A stretch of DNA of 64,000 nucleotides from contig JAQGDQ010000240.1 in the NCBI GenBank assembly GCA_030141605.1, positions 1 to 64,000 on the forward strand, read 5' to 3'. The notes below the pieces were generated by a model. The model ran no database searches. It saw only the letters and a list, made by a program, of their open reading frames with translations, and had not been told where the DNA came from. A program made the position numbers and the translations under genes. How positions within the stretch are numbered: position 1 is the first letter of the stretch; every line of letters starts with the position of its first letter. Below are positions 47,601-55,818 of this stretch, piece after piece. This DNA comes from Tubiluchus corallicola (Eukaryota > Priapulida > Priapulimorpha > Priapulimorphida > Tubiluchidae).

Positions 47601-48808
47601 ATAAAAATCTTCCCAACATAAAAACATCGGAAAACGTTAAACCTCTTTTAGCTCCATTAATATTACAACGACGGTCAGATGTTAAACTTAAATGTATTGA
47701 TCACCAAGACACCAGAGGGTATCATATCAACTGTCTTATGTTGTTTGCTTATGACTTAATTAAGATAGTTTTTTGGAAATAAGTTAAAGACAACAATGTA
47801 AAATAAAATCTCAGACACATCAAGACCATCCTGACCCAAGATAGCTTTCTCCATCAACATGTTGGTCAAAAACGTTGACGTCTGCTAAAAGGGCTTTCCA
47901 TATACCAATTTTGTATTCATCGTGTAGAGTAAATTTTAAACGCTGTGCGAAATCACAAGAGTTAATAAGCGCATATTCGTGATAATCAACGTGACTATGG
48001 AATATGGTTGACAACTAATTGCGAAACGAAAACGAAACTTCATTTCTATTATTTCAGAAATTAAACTACTTTTCGTTGTGTGTCATGATTTATAGTATTA
48101 TTTGTATTAATTTGTGAGGTGTATATGAACTTTGTAAAGTTTGAAATAAAAGATTAGATCAAATCAAAATCCGTCAGTCAGTCAGTCAGTCAGTCAGTCA
48201 GAAAAATTAGATACATTGGGCATAAAATTCTGTATCAAAGAAGATAATAATTATAGCCTAAACATACTTGTGGATGTGTGTTTTAGTGTTTATACTTGAA
48301 TATGCCTGTTATTTTTTATCGTTGCGAAATTTTCTAATTTTTATGCATTTATTTACTTCCTTTTGTAACATTTTCGTATAGTTGTTGTTGGTTCTGTATC
48401 GAATATGAACATTATGAACATTCAAATAAAATATTAAATCTAAAAATCTAAAATCAGTCAGTCAGACAGGCAGGCAGACAGTAAGACAATCAGTAAATTA
48501 GTTTATACGAATCAATTAGTCAGTCACGTAGTTAGCCAATTAGCCAGCAAGCCAGCCTGCCAGTTAGTTTGTCAAAAATCTGCCAGCAGAACTTATTTTA
48601 TATTTATTTTTTCGAGTTCATTTGCTTTCTGTTTTCGTTCTCTTACCTTGGGCATATCACCATGCTCCACGGCGAGGAGGAACCTCTTCTCCTCTATAGT
48701 CAGATCCCTCTCCTTCCGTACCATGTTCATGCTAATGACGTCACCGTCACCTTCTCCACTCTCCGAATCCATCTTGGAGCGGAACACCTCTCCCACCAGC
48801 GTATCAAA
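26069..48808 (-). CDS. TRPC-type cation channel
   Basis: Exons in transcript order: 48808-48647, 47583-47411, 44926-44851, (41487-41431 optional), 36198-35665, 35118-35029, 32992-32848, 32067-32020, 31374-31279, 30374-30235, 29870-29509, 29038-28843, 28154-27960, 27589-27361, 26817-26069. All phases match; 1052 residues from ATG 48772 (1071 with the optional exon). TRPCs are tetrameric, calcium-permeable plasma-membrane channels, usually driven by phospholipase C signalling. Seen: ankyrin repeats (about residues 20-200), the TRPC linker ([23 protein letters not shown]), six membrane helices with S6 [14 protein letters not shown], the TRP box [14 protein letters not shown] with proline-rich [11 protein letters not shown], a calmodulin/IP3-receptor-type helix and coiled coil ([26 protein letters not shown]), and a 250-residue disordered tail. 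The pore helix has L-Y-W where TRPCs usually have L-F-W. The subfamily is unclear: the pore GLVDL resembles insect TRP-gamma. Confidence 0.9.
26818..27360 (-). other. TRPC intron with CAT/CGT microsatellite
   Basis: 543 bp. Imperfect CATCAT/CGTCAT repeats at about 26937-27060 and a CT-rich stretch at about 27190-27310. No exon. Confidence 0.7.
27361..27589 (-). CDS. TRPC exon (CIRB helix and coiled coil)
   Basis: Residues 728-803: [43 protein letters not shown] and [17 protein letters not shown]. The R-Y-x2-(V/I)-M-x2-L-(V/I)-K-R-Y-V block and the I-K-Q-D-I-S-S-x-R-Y-E-L-L-E block are TRPC hallmarks. Donor AGCA|GTAAGT. Confidence 0.88.
27590..27959 (-). other. TRPC intron
   Basis: 370 bp, AT-rich; nothing else recognised. 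Confidence 0.7.
27960..28154 (-). CDS. TRPC exon (TRP box)
   Basis: 65 codons, phase 0, residues 663-727: [20 protein letters not shown] then [18 protein letters not shown] and a basic, cysteine-containing end ([15 protein letters not shown]). PPxF is a Homer-type ligand in related channels. Confidence 0.9.
28155..28842 (-). other. TRPC intron containing tRNA-like SINE
   Basis: 688 bp. The SINE-like segment lies at 28321-28610. The remainder is AT-rich (ATT/GTTATT runs near 28660-28700). Confidence 0.65.
28321..28610 (+). mobile_element. tRNA-derived SINE-like element
   Basis: Pol III promoter-like boxes on the + strand: A box TTAGCCCAGTGG (28337-28348) and B box GGTTCGATTC (28366-28375). 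AGCAAGA (28321-28327) can pair with TCTTGCT (28374-28380). A second A-box-like string, CATAGCTGAGTGG, follows at about 28556. The A-B spacing (29 bp) is too short for a functional tRNA gene. Confidence 0.6.
28843..29038 (-). CDS. TRPC exon (pore helix and S6)
   Basis: Residues 597-662: [19 protein letters not shown] (pore helix and filter), then [16 protein letters not shown] and S6 to NSYQIIA. L-Y-W replaces the usual L-F-W; D follows GLV. Acceptor TTTTCAG, donor ATTGCT|GTAAGT. Confidence 0.92.
29039..29508 (-). other. TRPC intron
   Basis: 470 bp, AT-rich; nothing recognised. Confidence 0.7.
29509..29870 (-). CDS. TRPC exon (S4, S4-S5 linker, S5)
   Basis: Residues 477-596. [20 protein letters not shown] (S4), [17 protein letters not shown] (linker) and [20 protein letters not shown] (S5). 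Two cysteines in the outer loop ([14 protein letters not shown]) could form the disulphide seen in TRPC4/5-type channels. Confidence 0.9.
29871..30234 (-). other. TRPC intron
   Basis: 364 bp; nothing recognised. Confidence 0.7.
30235..30374 (-). CDS. TRPC exon (S2 end and S3)
   Basis: Residues 430-476: [37 protein letters not shown] and [11 protein letters not shown]-x-E-x3-L-W and M-W-N-x-L-D-F are strongly conserved in TRPCs. Confidence 0.92.
30375..31278 (-). other. TRPC intron
   Basis: 904 bp. Contains an imperfect ATCATC/CACCAT tract near 30550-30630. No exon recognised. Confidence 0.65.
31279..31374 (-). CDS. TRPC exon (S1-S2 loop, S2 start)
   Basis: Residues 398-429: [20 protein letters not shown] then [12 protein letters not shown]. 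The acceptor CTGCTCAAG was chosen over the stronger-looking TTATAG (31409), because only it keeps phase with the previous exon. Donor GCAG|GTAAGA. Confidence 0.75.
31375..32019 (-). other. TRPC intron with degenerate GTCA tract
   Basis: 645 bp. A loose GTGA/GTCA/GTCG tetranucleotide tract spans about 31455-31680. No exon. Confidence 0.7.
32020..32067 (-). CDS. TRPC microexon (end of S1)
   Basis: 48 nt, residues 382-397: [16 protein letters not shown], between acceptor GCGTTTCAG and donor GTTG|GTAAGT. It bridges a phase mismatch between its neighbours and matches the F-L-x-L-x-x-x-S-Q end of S1. Confidence 0.8.
32068..32847 (-). other. TRPC intron
   Basis: 780 bp. Contains a 119-codon antisense-oriented open frame (32412-32771) with no family resemblance or supporting splice phase; treated as chance. 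Confidence 0.6.
32848..32992 (-). CDS. TRPC exon (pre-S1 elbow and S1)
   Basis: Residues 334-381: [39 protein letters not shown] and [13 protein letters not shown]-x-K-F is the conserved start of S1. Acceptor TCTTACAG, donor TTAT|GTAAGT. Confidence 0.88.
32993..35028 (-). other. TRPC intron with NRF-1-type palindrome
   Basis: 2036 bp. Apart from TGCGCATGCGCA at 34407 nothing recognisable; the 60-75-codon open frames (33516, 34201) have no family resemblance. Confidence 0.6.
34407..34418. promoter_or_regulatory. NRF-1-like palindrome TGCGCATGCGCA
   Basis: Exact match to the animal NRF-1 consensus inside a long TRPC intron. Could mark an internal promoter or be chance; no transcript evidence. 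Confidence 0.35.
35029..35118 (-). CDS. TRPC exon (linker before S1)
   Basis: 30 codons, phase 0, residues 304-333: [20 protein letters not shown] then [10 protein letters not shown]. The H-P-N-C-Q-Q-x-L and W-Y-E motif is shared by all TRPCs. Acceptor TGTTTAG, donor AAG|GTAAAA. Confidence 0.92.
35119..35664 (-). other. TRPC intron
   Basis: 546 bp, AT-rich; nothing recognised. Confidence 0.7.
35665..36198 (-). CDS. TRPC exon (ankyrin end and linker helical domain)
   Basis: 178 codons, phase 0, residues 126-303. Begins [20 protein letters not shown], then [20 protein letters not shown] (ankyrin), [29 protein letters not shown], and ends [13 protein letters not shown]. Acceptor TTTTTTCAG, donor AAG|GTTAGT. 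Confidence 0.92.
37197..37429 (-). other. Unassigned open frame in TRPC intron
   Basis: About 77 codons open from an acceptor-like CTTTTTACTTTAAG to a TAA. Reads [20 protein letters not shown], then [19 protein letters not shown], and ends QETGLGVRV. It looks protein-like, with a possible GGC|GTTAGA donor, but its start phase does not fit the TRPC exons on either side. No family recognised. Confidence 0.2.
38383..38670. repeat. (CT)n / (CTCTGT)n compound microsatellite
   Basis: CT run, then about 20 CTCTGT hexamers, a few TCTGTCGTC units, and CT again to about 38670. Ser-rich and Arg/Glu-rich frames here are by-products. Confidence 0.97.
41431..41487 (-). CDS. Possible TRPC cassette exon
   Basis: 57 nt flanked by acceptor CTGTCTTACAG and donor CAG|GTTAGT. 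Open in phase 0 at both ends, exactly as the neighbouring exons require: [19 protein letters not shown]. It would insert 19 Ser/Leu-rich residues between KGSQ and EFHPQ in the ankyrin region, where other TRPCs vary in length. Could be alternative or chance. Confidence 0.5.
42201..42323. mobile_element. 123-bp inverted-repeat MITE with TTA target duplication
   Basis: Ends TGGCGCATTCAGACGT and, inverted, TGGCGCGTTTAGACAT. TTA directly flanks both ends (42198-42200 and 42324-42326). Sub-terminal stretches (GACTTCTCTCGCAACTTG; AGAGAGAAGTTGCG) also pair. A 3-bp TTA duplication fits a PIF/Harbinger-type insertion. Confidence 0.6.
43758..43985 (-). mobile_element. Dispersed retroposon-like repeat, copy B
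   Basis: Reverse-complement partner of 20453-20689, including GTCCAGTGCA, CAGCGTAATG and TTAATTCTTTATTTGTC. Its AT-rich tail lies at the low-coordinate end. Confidence 0.75.
44301..44350 (+). other. 5S rRNA-like relic (SINE3-type?)
   Basis: GAAATTAAGCGACAAAAGTT followed by GGATCGGTGACCCGATAGG resembles the internal control region of 5S rRNA (GAAGCTAAGC...GTTAGTA-TTGGATGGGTGACC...GGGAA). Only this part matches; there is no full gene. Confidence 0.35.
44851..44926 (-). CDS. TRPC exon (ankyrin repeat)
   Basis: Residues 100-125: [19 protein letters not shown] then RDLKGSQ, directly continuing DALLHAI from the previous exon. Acceptor TTCTCATTAG, donor CAG|GTGAGA. Confidence 0.88.
44927..47410 (-). 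other. TRPC intron
   Basis: 2484 bp, AT-rich. Short open frames (46064-46724, 47106-47336) show no family resemblance; no repeats recognised. Confidence 0.6.
47411..47583 (-). CDS. TRPC exon (ankyrin repeats 1-2)
   Basis: Residues 43-99: [39 protein letters not shown] and [20 protein letters not shown]-x-D-P-L-G-R-x-A-L and D-A-L-L-x-A-I are TRPC hallmarks. Acceptor CTTTTCAG, donor TAAG|GTAGGT. Confidence 0.92.
48050..48201 (+). mobile_element. Retroposon 3-prime tail ending in (GTCA)n, copy 1
   Basis: TATGAACTTTGTAAAGTTTG then AATAAAAGATTAGATCAAATC leads into GTCAGTCA units (48173-48201). Organised like the second tail 240 bp further on. Confidence 0.5.
48290..48565 (+). mobile_element. 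Retroposon 3-prime tail ending in degenerate (CAGT)n, copy 2
   Basis: TATGAACATTATGAACATTC then AATAAAATATTAAATC runs into CAGTCAGTCAGACAGG and a degenerate tract to about 48565. It parallels copy 1, suggesting the same element family. Confidence 0.5.
48647..48808 (-). CDS. TRPC first recognised exon
   Basis: 54 codons, phase 0 at both ends: [20 protein letters not shown] then [20 protein letters not shown] and [16 protein letters not shown][14 protein letters not shown] is the conserved TRPC start of the ankyrin domain. The first ATG is at 48772. An in-frame TAG overlaps the acceptor (TTTTTTAG), so the frame before the ATG needs an upstream exon. Donor AAG|GTAAGA. Confidence 0.88.
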
Positions 48809-48984
48809 CTAAAAAACAAAGAATAGTTAAAACAAAAGATAACAACAACCTGATGCACAAAAACATGGCAGCAAATCCAAATGCAAATCGTATTAAATTT
48901 TGTGATTTTAACATGTTACTGCACGTACGACGCTACACATAGGGTTGCGAATGTCATACAATTTTAAGAACTAGTTCCAGTTCT

Positions 48985-49420
48985 TGATGTTGTGACAAGA
49001 TAAGAACAAATTCCAGTTCAACAAAACGACAAAAGGAACTGCTTCAAATTCCTAGTTCCTCTGAGTTCCCAGGAAAGAAACATTTCCTTTCGTAAAAAGG
49101 AACTTAGTTCACTTCCGATTCACACTTTTGTTTTTTTTTCCACTATGCATTGGTATAACCCTGGTAAGCTGGCGACTTTTAAGTATTTCTAGCGGATCAA
49201 TAATAAATTTTGTTTTTTATTGGGACATTACCAAAGAAAGCAAGGACGAAAATGCAAAATCTTAAAAGAATTGTAAATCTAGGGGGAAATTGGAAAGTTC
49301 CATTAACATTTTAAAAAAGAATACCAAAAAGTTCCAAACTTCCAATTCCGCGTTCCGGAAGGAACCAACTCCAGGAACTTCGTTCCATGAACCAAGTTCA
49401 ATTAAAGATTTTCATAACTC
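48985..49420. mobile_element. GGAACT/AGTTCC-rich element, possible hAT-type MITE
   Basis: Many copies of GGAAC, AGTTCC and GTTCCA in both orientations cluster at 48970-49110 and 49290-49410. Clustered subterminal short motifs of this kind are typical of hAT-type non-autonomous elements. Ends and target duplication were not located. Confidence 0.35.
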
Positions 49421-50879
49421 TGTGATTACACACGATGCCCTAAATGGACAACAAAATGCTGCACAAGTCAGAAGCCATTACTGTATACTGTTAACCGACT
49501 GTTCGCTCAAGAGATCCAAACCTCTTGCAGAGTCATCAGGTACTGACAACTATAAGTTTAGCATGAATGCATTGAAACAGCTAATAGAAGGAGAGTGTTG
49601 CAGTGATGGCAGCTGCTGAAAACATGGGGGATAAAATCGTTAATATTATCCGAGTTGGCCGTATCACTAGCTTGCACTTTTTCCCTCCGTATGTCCGTCT
49701 CCAAACAAGTCACCTGTCCAATGTGTCCACCTAGCCAACCGCTTCTGTTTTTACTTGTCCATTGCCCTATATATTGCCTGGCGGTTAGCATACCTGTAAA
49801 TGCATACACTCGTGCTTTTGTTCTTTTCTGTTTTTATTTATTGACTGTTCTGTTAATGTAACATGGCAATAAAAATTTTTTACTTCGAAATAAAAAGATT
49901 TTGTTAAACTTCACAGAAGGACAGCGTGTGATTTTCTTTCATTCGTTTATCTGTGCATTTGTTTAAATTTCACTCGTTCGTCCACAAATGCGCTAATACA
50001 CACTTTCATTTGTGCATCAGGTCATTATCTTAATAATTGTTCCTACGTTTTATATGTTTTATATGCATTTGATTACAGATTTATTTGTTTATTTATTTAT
50101 TGGTTCGCTTGCTCCTGGATGACCGTACAGTAATGTAATCAGTAATTTACCTAAACTAATAAAATAAACTTCGTCACTTTCTTTGCTCAGATTCAACTAG
50201 TTAAATGATGGCAATAAATTACCGTAGTACTACTTCAGCGATGTGTGCCGAAACACCATTAATAATAGTCAAGTCCCGTTCAAATTCAGGCGGTTTAATT
50301 CAATACACATACAGTAAATTTCTTATTTATTCAGTAGAAAAACAATTTCAATACAAAGTACTAGACCTACAGGAACTATTACAAAGGAAAAGTGGGGAAA
50401 ATTGAATTCTTCTATTGCGCAAGTGATTGAAATTCGTTGCACAAAACCGAATGTCACATTTCATTTGTGTAATTTCATTGAGTGAAGAATTTTACAATGA
50501 AATCAGCAAGGATTTTGTCTTGTAAGTCGCGTGCGCAAGTCAAGTGTTTAGTAACGCTTCACAAATTTCTGTTCGCTCAGCGGTGCAACTAGGAAGACAT
50601 GTTTTCTGCTTTTTTGTTCGTACCAGCACAAAATTTGATGAAAATCAACTTTACCCGTTGTAGCAGCTATGGCCGAGTGTGGTAGAAGAATGAAATTCAC
50701 TTATGCTTGCCACAGAATTGATTAAGTTGTCTGAGAAAAACAGTAAAGCATAACAGAACAATACGCAATTACATGTGGCTATATTGACAGTAAAGGGGGA
50801 ATTGTGGGAGGGGAATGACAGCGATAGGCTGTAGCCCAGCAATCATTTCTTTTACCAGTTTCATCAATGTTCGACTGAT

Positions 50880-51000
50880 TAATATCGATCGACTGCTTGA
50901 GTGATTGATTGGATTATTGATTGACTTTTTCATTGATTGACTGACTGGCTGACTGATCGATCAATTCACACACTGATTCGCACACGCAATCGTTTTTTTC
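50880..51000. repeat. Degenerate TGATT/GACT tract
   Basis: Loose units such as GATTGATTGG, GATTGACT and GACTGGCTGACTGATC. Same style as the tracts at 21150 and 31455. Confidence 0.65.
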
Positions 51001-52056
51001 TCAAATGTTAAGCCTTAAGAAATTTTAGCACCTTATGTACGGATCTGCCCTGGGCCTTACAATTTATCAAAAGAAGATGTTCAATAATTCAGATTGTGTG
51101 GTCAATAGAACGGCACAGTAGAGGATGTGTCGAAATGGCAAACATCTTCAAATGCATTTGATCTTTATAAGCAAAGTTTGCAAGGGCAGCTCTAAGTTGT
51201 CTTGCACAGGGAGCATCCAGGACAGGGCATATGCAAGTTCACTAACAATCAGTTTGTTTGAGATGGTTTCTGCGGAAATAACGTGCAGTTTTCACTGCGT
51301 AATTTGATTTCTGACAACTTAATTTGTATCGTTCAACAAAATTAGACATTCGAGTATAACACTCTGAAGTTTATGACATTGATGGGGGCTTCACTATCGT
51401 GAGGCAACTTCTTAACTGTTGGATCAATGAAATTCTATCTGTATTTAGATGTGTGAAAAGATTTTTTAAATCCCTGGCTTTTCAGTCTAGGAATTTCTGC
51501 AATTTGTTAGGCTAAACAGGCAGGCAATATGCGTTCACAGTAGCTATGTACCAGTCTTCAGAAAAACCGATGCATCGGCAACCGATATAATTTCCTATGA
51601 TTGGCTCATTTTATAGGTTCAAAATATGATGCAGCTTAATTAGCTTTGTTTTAAAAATTTAGGTGAAAAAACTTAAAGCAAGAAATGCCAGAAATCATGC
51701 AGAAAATCTGCTACTATACGGAAATATTGCTTGAGTACGGGTACATAATGTCTTCATCAAGCTCAGCAGTTTTAGTCGTTATGGATTCATACAGGTTGTA
51801 ACTTGCTGTCAGATTCAGTAAGTTAGTGACGCTTACAAGCAAGTTGCTTTAGAGTTTAGGCGCTTGAACAGCAGTCAAGTTGAACTCGATACCTATAACA
51901 TATCTGTCCAGCGTAGCTATGATTGATTGCAATTCAACCAGTACACGGCACGTCGTGCCCAGAGTTAATCAAATGATATAATCGATAATTGGAGTTGATA
52001 ACGCGAGAGATATAGCTAGTTAGCCAATACAGACACTGTGTGATTGCAGTGAGGAC

Positions 52057-52085
52057 GCTTGGATAAGTGCGTCTGCCATTAAATG
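52057..52085 (+). mobile_element. L2/V-SINE-like 3-prime tail
   Basis: GCTTGGATAAGTGCGTCTGC followed by CATTAAATG closely resembles the TTGGATAAAAGCGTCTGC-TAAATG tail that recurs at retroposon ends in fishes and other animals. The body upstream (about 51950-52056) was not identified. Confidence 0.45.
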
Positions 52086-52689
52086 AATTTTATTATTTTA
52101 CTAAGACAAACTGATCACTGTCACAATACTACTGGATATCTCGGATGGTGTGCTAGATATCAAACATACTTATACCAAAAAACATTAAAAAGTAAAAGTA
52201 CACAAAAGAAATGAGGAAAGACAAAGAAAAAAGAAAAAGTATGGAAAAAAGAAAAGAAAAAAGAAGAAAGAAAAGGGTAAAAAAGGAAGAAAGAAAGAAG
52301 GAAAATGTATTAACGAAAGGAGGAATGCAATAGGAAAAATGAAAGAAAGATCGGAAAGAATTTGTGATTATTCTGAAATATATCAATTGAAATTTAAAGC
52401 TTTCGTCAATAACTATTAAAGTTTGAGTTAACAGTTGACGAAATATACTACTTGACACCATTACGTTCCTACCTGATACAATATTTTATTGGTGGCCCAC
52501 TGCTTGTCTCAAACTTTTCCGCTGTGTTAACTACATAGCATTTCACCCTATGATGAGCAATTTTAGCTAATAATTTGATTACGCTAAATTTTCAAATTGT
52601 ATCAGGTTGCGTAATTAAAAGGAAAGCGAAAAAATATGAAGCAGAAGAGGAGAAAAAATAAAAGGGAAAGAAGACAAGAAAGAAAAAAC

Positions 52690-52815
52690 AAGAAAAAGAA
52701 AAAATAACAATGATTATGACGACGACAGAGATGACTATGATGATAATGGTGATAATAATGATAACGATAATAACAATAGTAATGATGATGATGATGACTA
52801 TAACGATGATGGTCA
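52690..52815. repeat. GAT/AAT imperfect trinucleotide tract
   Basis: GATGATAATGGTGATAATAA-type repeat next to a purine-rich run (52200-52340, 52620-52705). Confidence 0.85.
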
Positions 52816-53173
52816 TAACGACGCTTAAAAAGACAACGTCTGATTGCGATGGAGGTTACAATGAAAACAGTAAGAAGAAGAAAAGAATTTAAAATTTAAG
52901 AAGAAGAAAAGAATTTAACCTTTTGAAAAAGTAGTATTTAAACTGCCACAATAATAAGGAGCTTTTGTTAAACACAGAAACAACAAAAAATCTCAAACAA
53001 ACAACCGCGTAAACTTGCACAGCTGCAAAACTGCCACTGATCTCAGGTCTAAGTTCAATGTAATCTCGACTGATACGATTCAATTTCTAATTCTCGAACA
53101 TGAATCCTCGCTTTCATTAGAAGCCTGGAGGATTAGAGGGACTGGAGTGTCTTTCATTCAGAATTTTCCTTAC

Positions 53174-53232
53174 TGTCTTAACAAAGTTAGAGAAGTAATA
53201 GACTTGGCAAATAATCAATGTGACAAATCTAG
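53174..53232 (-). CDS. Weak candidate TRPC 5-prime exon
   Basis: 59 nt, acceptor TCCACCTCTCCAGCCTAG, donor ACA|GTAAGG. Open in the phase that would join the candidate first exon 53609-53636 to the exon at 48808 (RFVTLIICQVYYFSNFVKT). The hydrophobic sequence is unexpected for a cytosolic TRPC start. Confidence 0.15.
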
Positions 53233-53608
53233 CTAGGCTGGAGAGGTGGATCGAGTAATGGTGTATTGACCTATCTCTGACAAGCATTTTATTGATGGGT
53301 AGTCGAAGAAGTTCTTAGAGGTATGTCCTTCTGTGAGTAATGCTTTCCTTACACACTGTTCCTCAGTATATCGCATTGAGAAGTCAGGAAGGAAAGATCA
53401 CCTCTTATTTGCCGGTGGCTTAGTTTAATATTGGCTGATGAAAATTCATTCACAAAGTTTAAAACATGACTGACTTAAAGCACAAGAAAACTCTCAATTT
53501 GCATAAAGCATAAGAAATTCGTCTTGAGATTTTATATCACTTACATACTGCCTTTTTGCATATTAGACTTGCGTCGGCAATAACGCTGTATAAAAGATGT
53601 AAACTTAC

Positions 53609-53636
53609 TCCAGCGATGACCGTTAGATGCAGCCAT
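53609..53636 (-). CDS. Candidate alternative first exon of TRPC
   Basis: ATG in a good context (CAAAATGG) at 53636, reading MAASNGHRW, with donor CTGGA|GTAAGT. It needs an intermediate exon to reach phase 0 at 48808. A CpG-richer stretch with a perfect CRE lies about 350 bp upstream on the same strand. Could instead belong to an unrecognised gene. Confidence 0.25.
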
Positions 53637-53979
53637 TTTGACGATCAGTCATTTGAAACAAATTTAGATAACATTCTGTAAAGTTTGAAAAAATAATCAC
53701 AGCATTCGTAGCGCACACGTCACCAACTACGTAAAATTCAAAATTACTGTATCTTGTCAAGCAAGATTAAAATGCGTTTTTGGATAGTGAGTGGCGCACC
53801 CTGGAGGGTGAGTCAGCGACATTTTACCAATTGGCACAAACATTTTAAATTGTTAGTCTAGTTACATAGGTCTTTCCAGTAGGTAAATGAAATGCTAAGT
53901 AATATAATTTTGCACGGAAAGTTTTTTGGGACATAGTTTAACATGTACTTTTCTTCCCCCTGACTGACGTTTGCGTGAG

Positions 53980-53987
53980 TGACGTCA
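53980..53987. promoter_or_regulatory. CRE palindrome TGACGTCA in CpG-richer stretch
   Basis: Perfect CRE inside the stretch 53960-54070, which is richer in CpG and GC (GTAATGGCGCCGTCGGAG) than its surroundings. Upstream of the candidate first exon on the - strand. Confidence 0.35.
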
Positions 53988-54379
53988 TGTAATGGCGCCG
54001 TCGGAGCAGTGTCGCTGGAGATTTAAAGAGAAAACGAACAAAAAATCCTTTCAACGCGAGTACGGTATACGCATAAAGTTGCTGTAAAGTAATACAATTT
54101 CTTAAGGCGATTTTTCTGAAACCTACTTTAGTTACCCTTTTCTTGTCCTTTAACAGGATTCAAAGATTTTGAATAGTGACTGATTAATACTTAATCTTAG
54201 CGATTTTGATTTTGCTTATCTAAAAAATTAAAATTGTCATTTTGGAACATTGCAGACAGCAATAAAGCACTGAATAACAGAACCAATTTATAAGGGATAG
54301 CTATAACAGGACCGGAATCCAGCTCATTGTCAAGAATAAGTCTCTAAGATGACATTATTGAACTGGTAAAGGCGTCTTA

Positions 54380-54540
54380 GCGAACTCTGATTGTGAATAC
54401 ATCCTCCCTCAACGAGATTTACAGCCAGAATCAATATGGTGAATAAAATTTCCCAAAGCGAGTAATGAACTCTGTAGTGACCATCCTTTCGCCGATCAGC
54501 TCTGGTCTTGCAGCCGTTGCTTAACTTCGCTCGCTAAGTA
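54380..54540 (+). mobile_element. Dispersed SINE-like repeat, copy B
   Basis: Diverged partner of 23028-23160. It is followed by GTGACCACTAGGG (about 54549), the same 13-mer that precedes the B box of the SINE at 28354. Confidence 0.5.
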
Positions 54541-55309
54541 CACATTGTGACCACTAGGGAAAATCAGCAAAAATTTCTAAAATTTTAAGAATTAAAAATG
54601 TCGGTGCAATTACAGCGTAGGTAAAGTGGTAACTCGCTTCCATTTTCTACTGATATTTTATTTATCGGATAAAAATAAATGTAATTATTTTTTGCAGGAG
54701 GATTGTCAATTACATACACCAAACACTTTTATTTCGTATTTCAGTTCATGTCAAAGAGCAATTTGGTCATTTATACGTTTCATAGTGTTTAATAAATCAA
54801 GGAAATGATCAGTATGCAGCCAAATTTCGCTCAAGAAGTGTTCTTAAGATTCACCAAAAATGTTTTGCTTCTGAGGTCAAGAGCCACAGCTCAATGTAAT
54901 ACAGCAATTTAATAAATACATTTTTATTACAACTGTTGATTACTCGTCATCCAAGGTTTAATTGATAAAATTGTTGCCTTTAATATCTGCATCCATGTGG
55001 TGAAACTGTTAAAAGTCAAAGTCAAGTTGCACAGAAATGATATCCTAAATGATGTTCAAAGTTGAATATAGCAGCAATCAAGTCGCAGGTGCCTTGAGTA
55101 CAGCATCAGCATCCTCCTGCTCGCCTATATAGTTTCTTAATGAATCTCCTGCTCGCTAATTTTGTTCGCCTGTATAGTTTCTTAATAAAATAAATGGGTA
55201 AAATAAATAAATTTTACGATTAAAATCTCTATTTCATAGTTCTGAACACACAACCATGTACATCGACTTTGCACATGGCAAAACTTTTGTAGCGAAAAGA
55301 AAAACTCGC

Positions 55310-55400
55310 AAAACAAACAAGCAAGCAAGCAAACAAACAAACAAACAAACACGCAAACAAACAAACAAACAAACAAACAAACGACCAAGCAAGCAAATTA
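55310..55400. repeat. (CAAA)n tetranucleotide repeat
   Basis: CAAACAAA units with CAAG and CACG interruptions. The three long Leu/Val/Cys/Phe-rich antisense frames are by-products. Confidence 0.95.
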
Positions 55401-55818
55401 GACAAAAGACAAACTGACTCCATAAATGAGAGGACAAACGACTTCATTAAATTTTATTCTGCGTTATTATGCAGTTAATTTACTTTATGAGAAGCGAATC
55501 ATATTATATTAAAAATTCAGAACAGACAAAGTCAAATGACATTCAGACTGTGGCTTCTTTTGAAGACTAGTCTATTACATGTCATTCCGTCATGTTAACA
55601 AGAGATCCGCTTTTTGTCCTGTCTTATCCTTGTACAAGTCAAACAATGTGGGTTTCATCTACAAAGGCATATCCAGGTGCAGGTGCCCAGATACTGAAGC
55701 AAATTAATGAAAATGTAAACATAAATCACATACTGAATCATGCTTTCGAAATGGGAAGTGCAAAAAGGAATGATAGGCGATTTTTAAATCACAAATGACA
55801 TCTACATACTAAGTTTAG

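Larger units (their letters stand above)
47584..48646 (-). other. TRPC intron with LINE-like tails
   Basis: 1063 bp, largely occupied by two A-rich retroposon-like tails ending in GTCA arrays (48050-48201 and 48290-48565). Confidence 0.65.
48809..53173. other. 5-prime intron/flank of TRPC, part 1
   Basis: Contains the GGAACT-rich repeat (48985-49420), a degenerate TGATT/GACT tract (50880-51000), an L2/V-SINE-like tail (52057-52085) and a purine-rich plus GAT-rich tract (52200-52910). No coding exon recognised. Confidence 0.5.

Noticed and set aside
49290-49619. 109-codon + strand open frame
   Set aside because: Starts inside the GGAACT-rich repeat; no recognisable domain or splice support.
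55592-55798. 68-codon + strand open frame just before the TIR-like relic
   Set aside because: Looks mildly protein-like but no family was recognised and it does not join the TIR-like frame.
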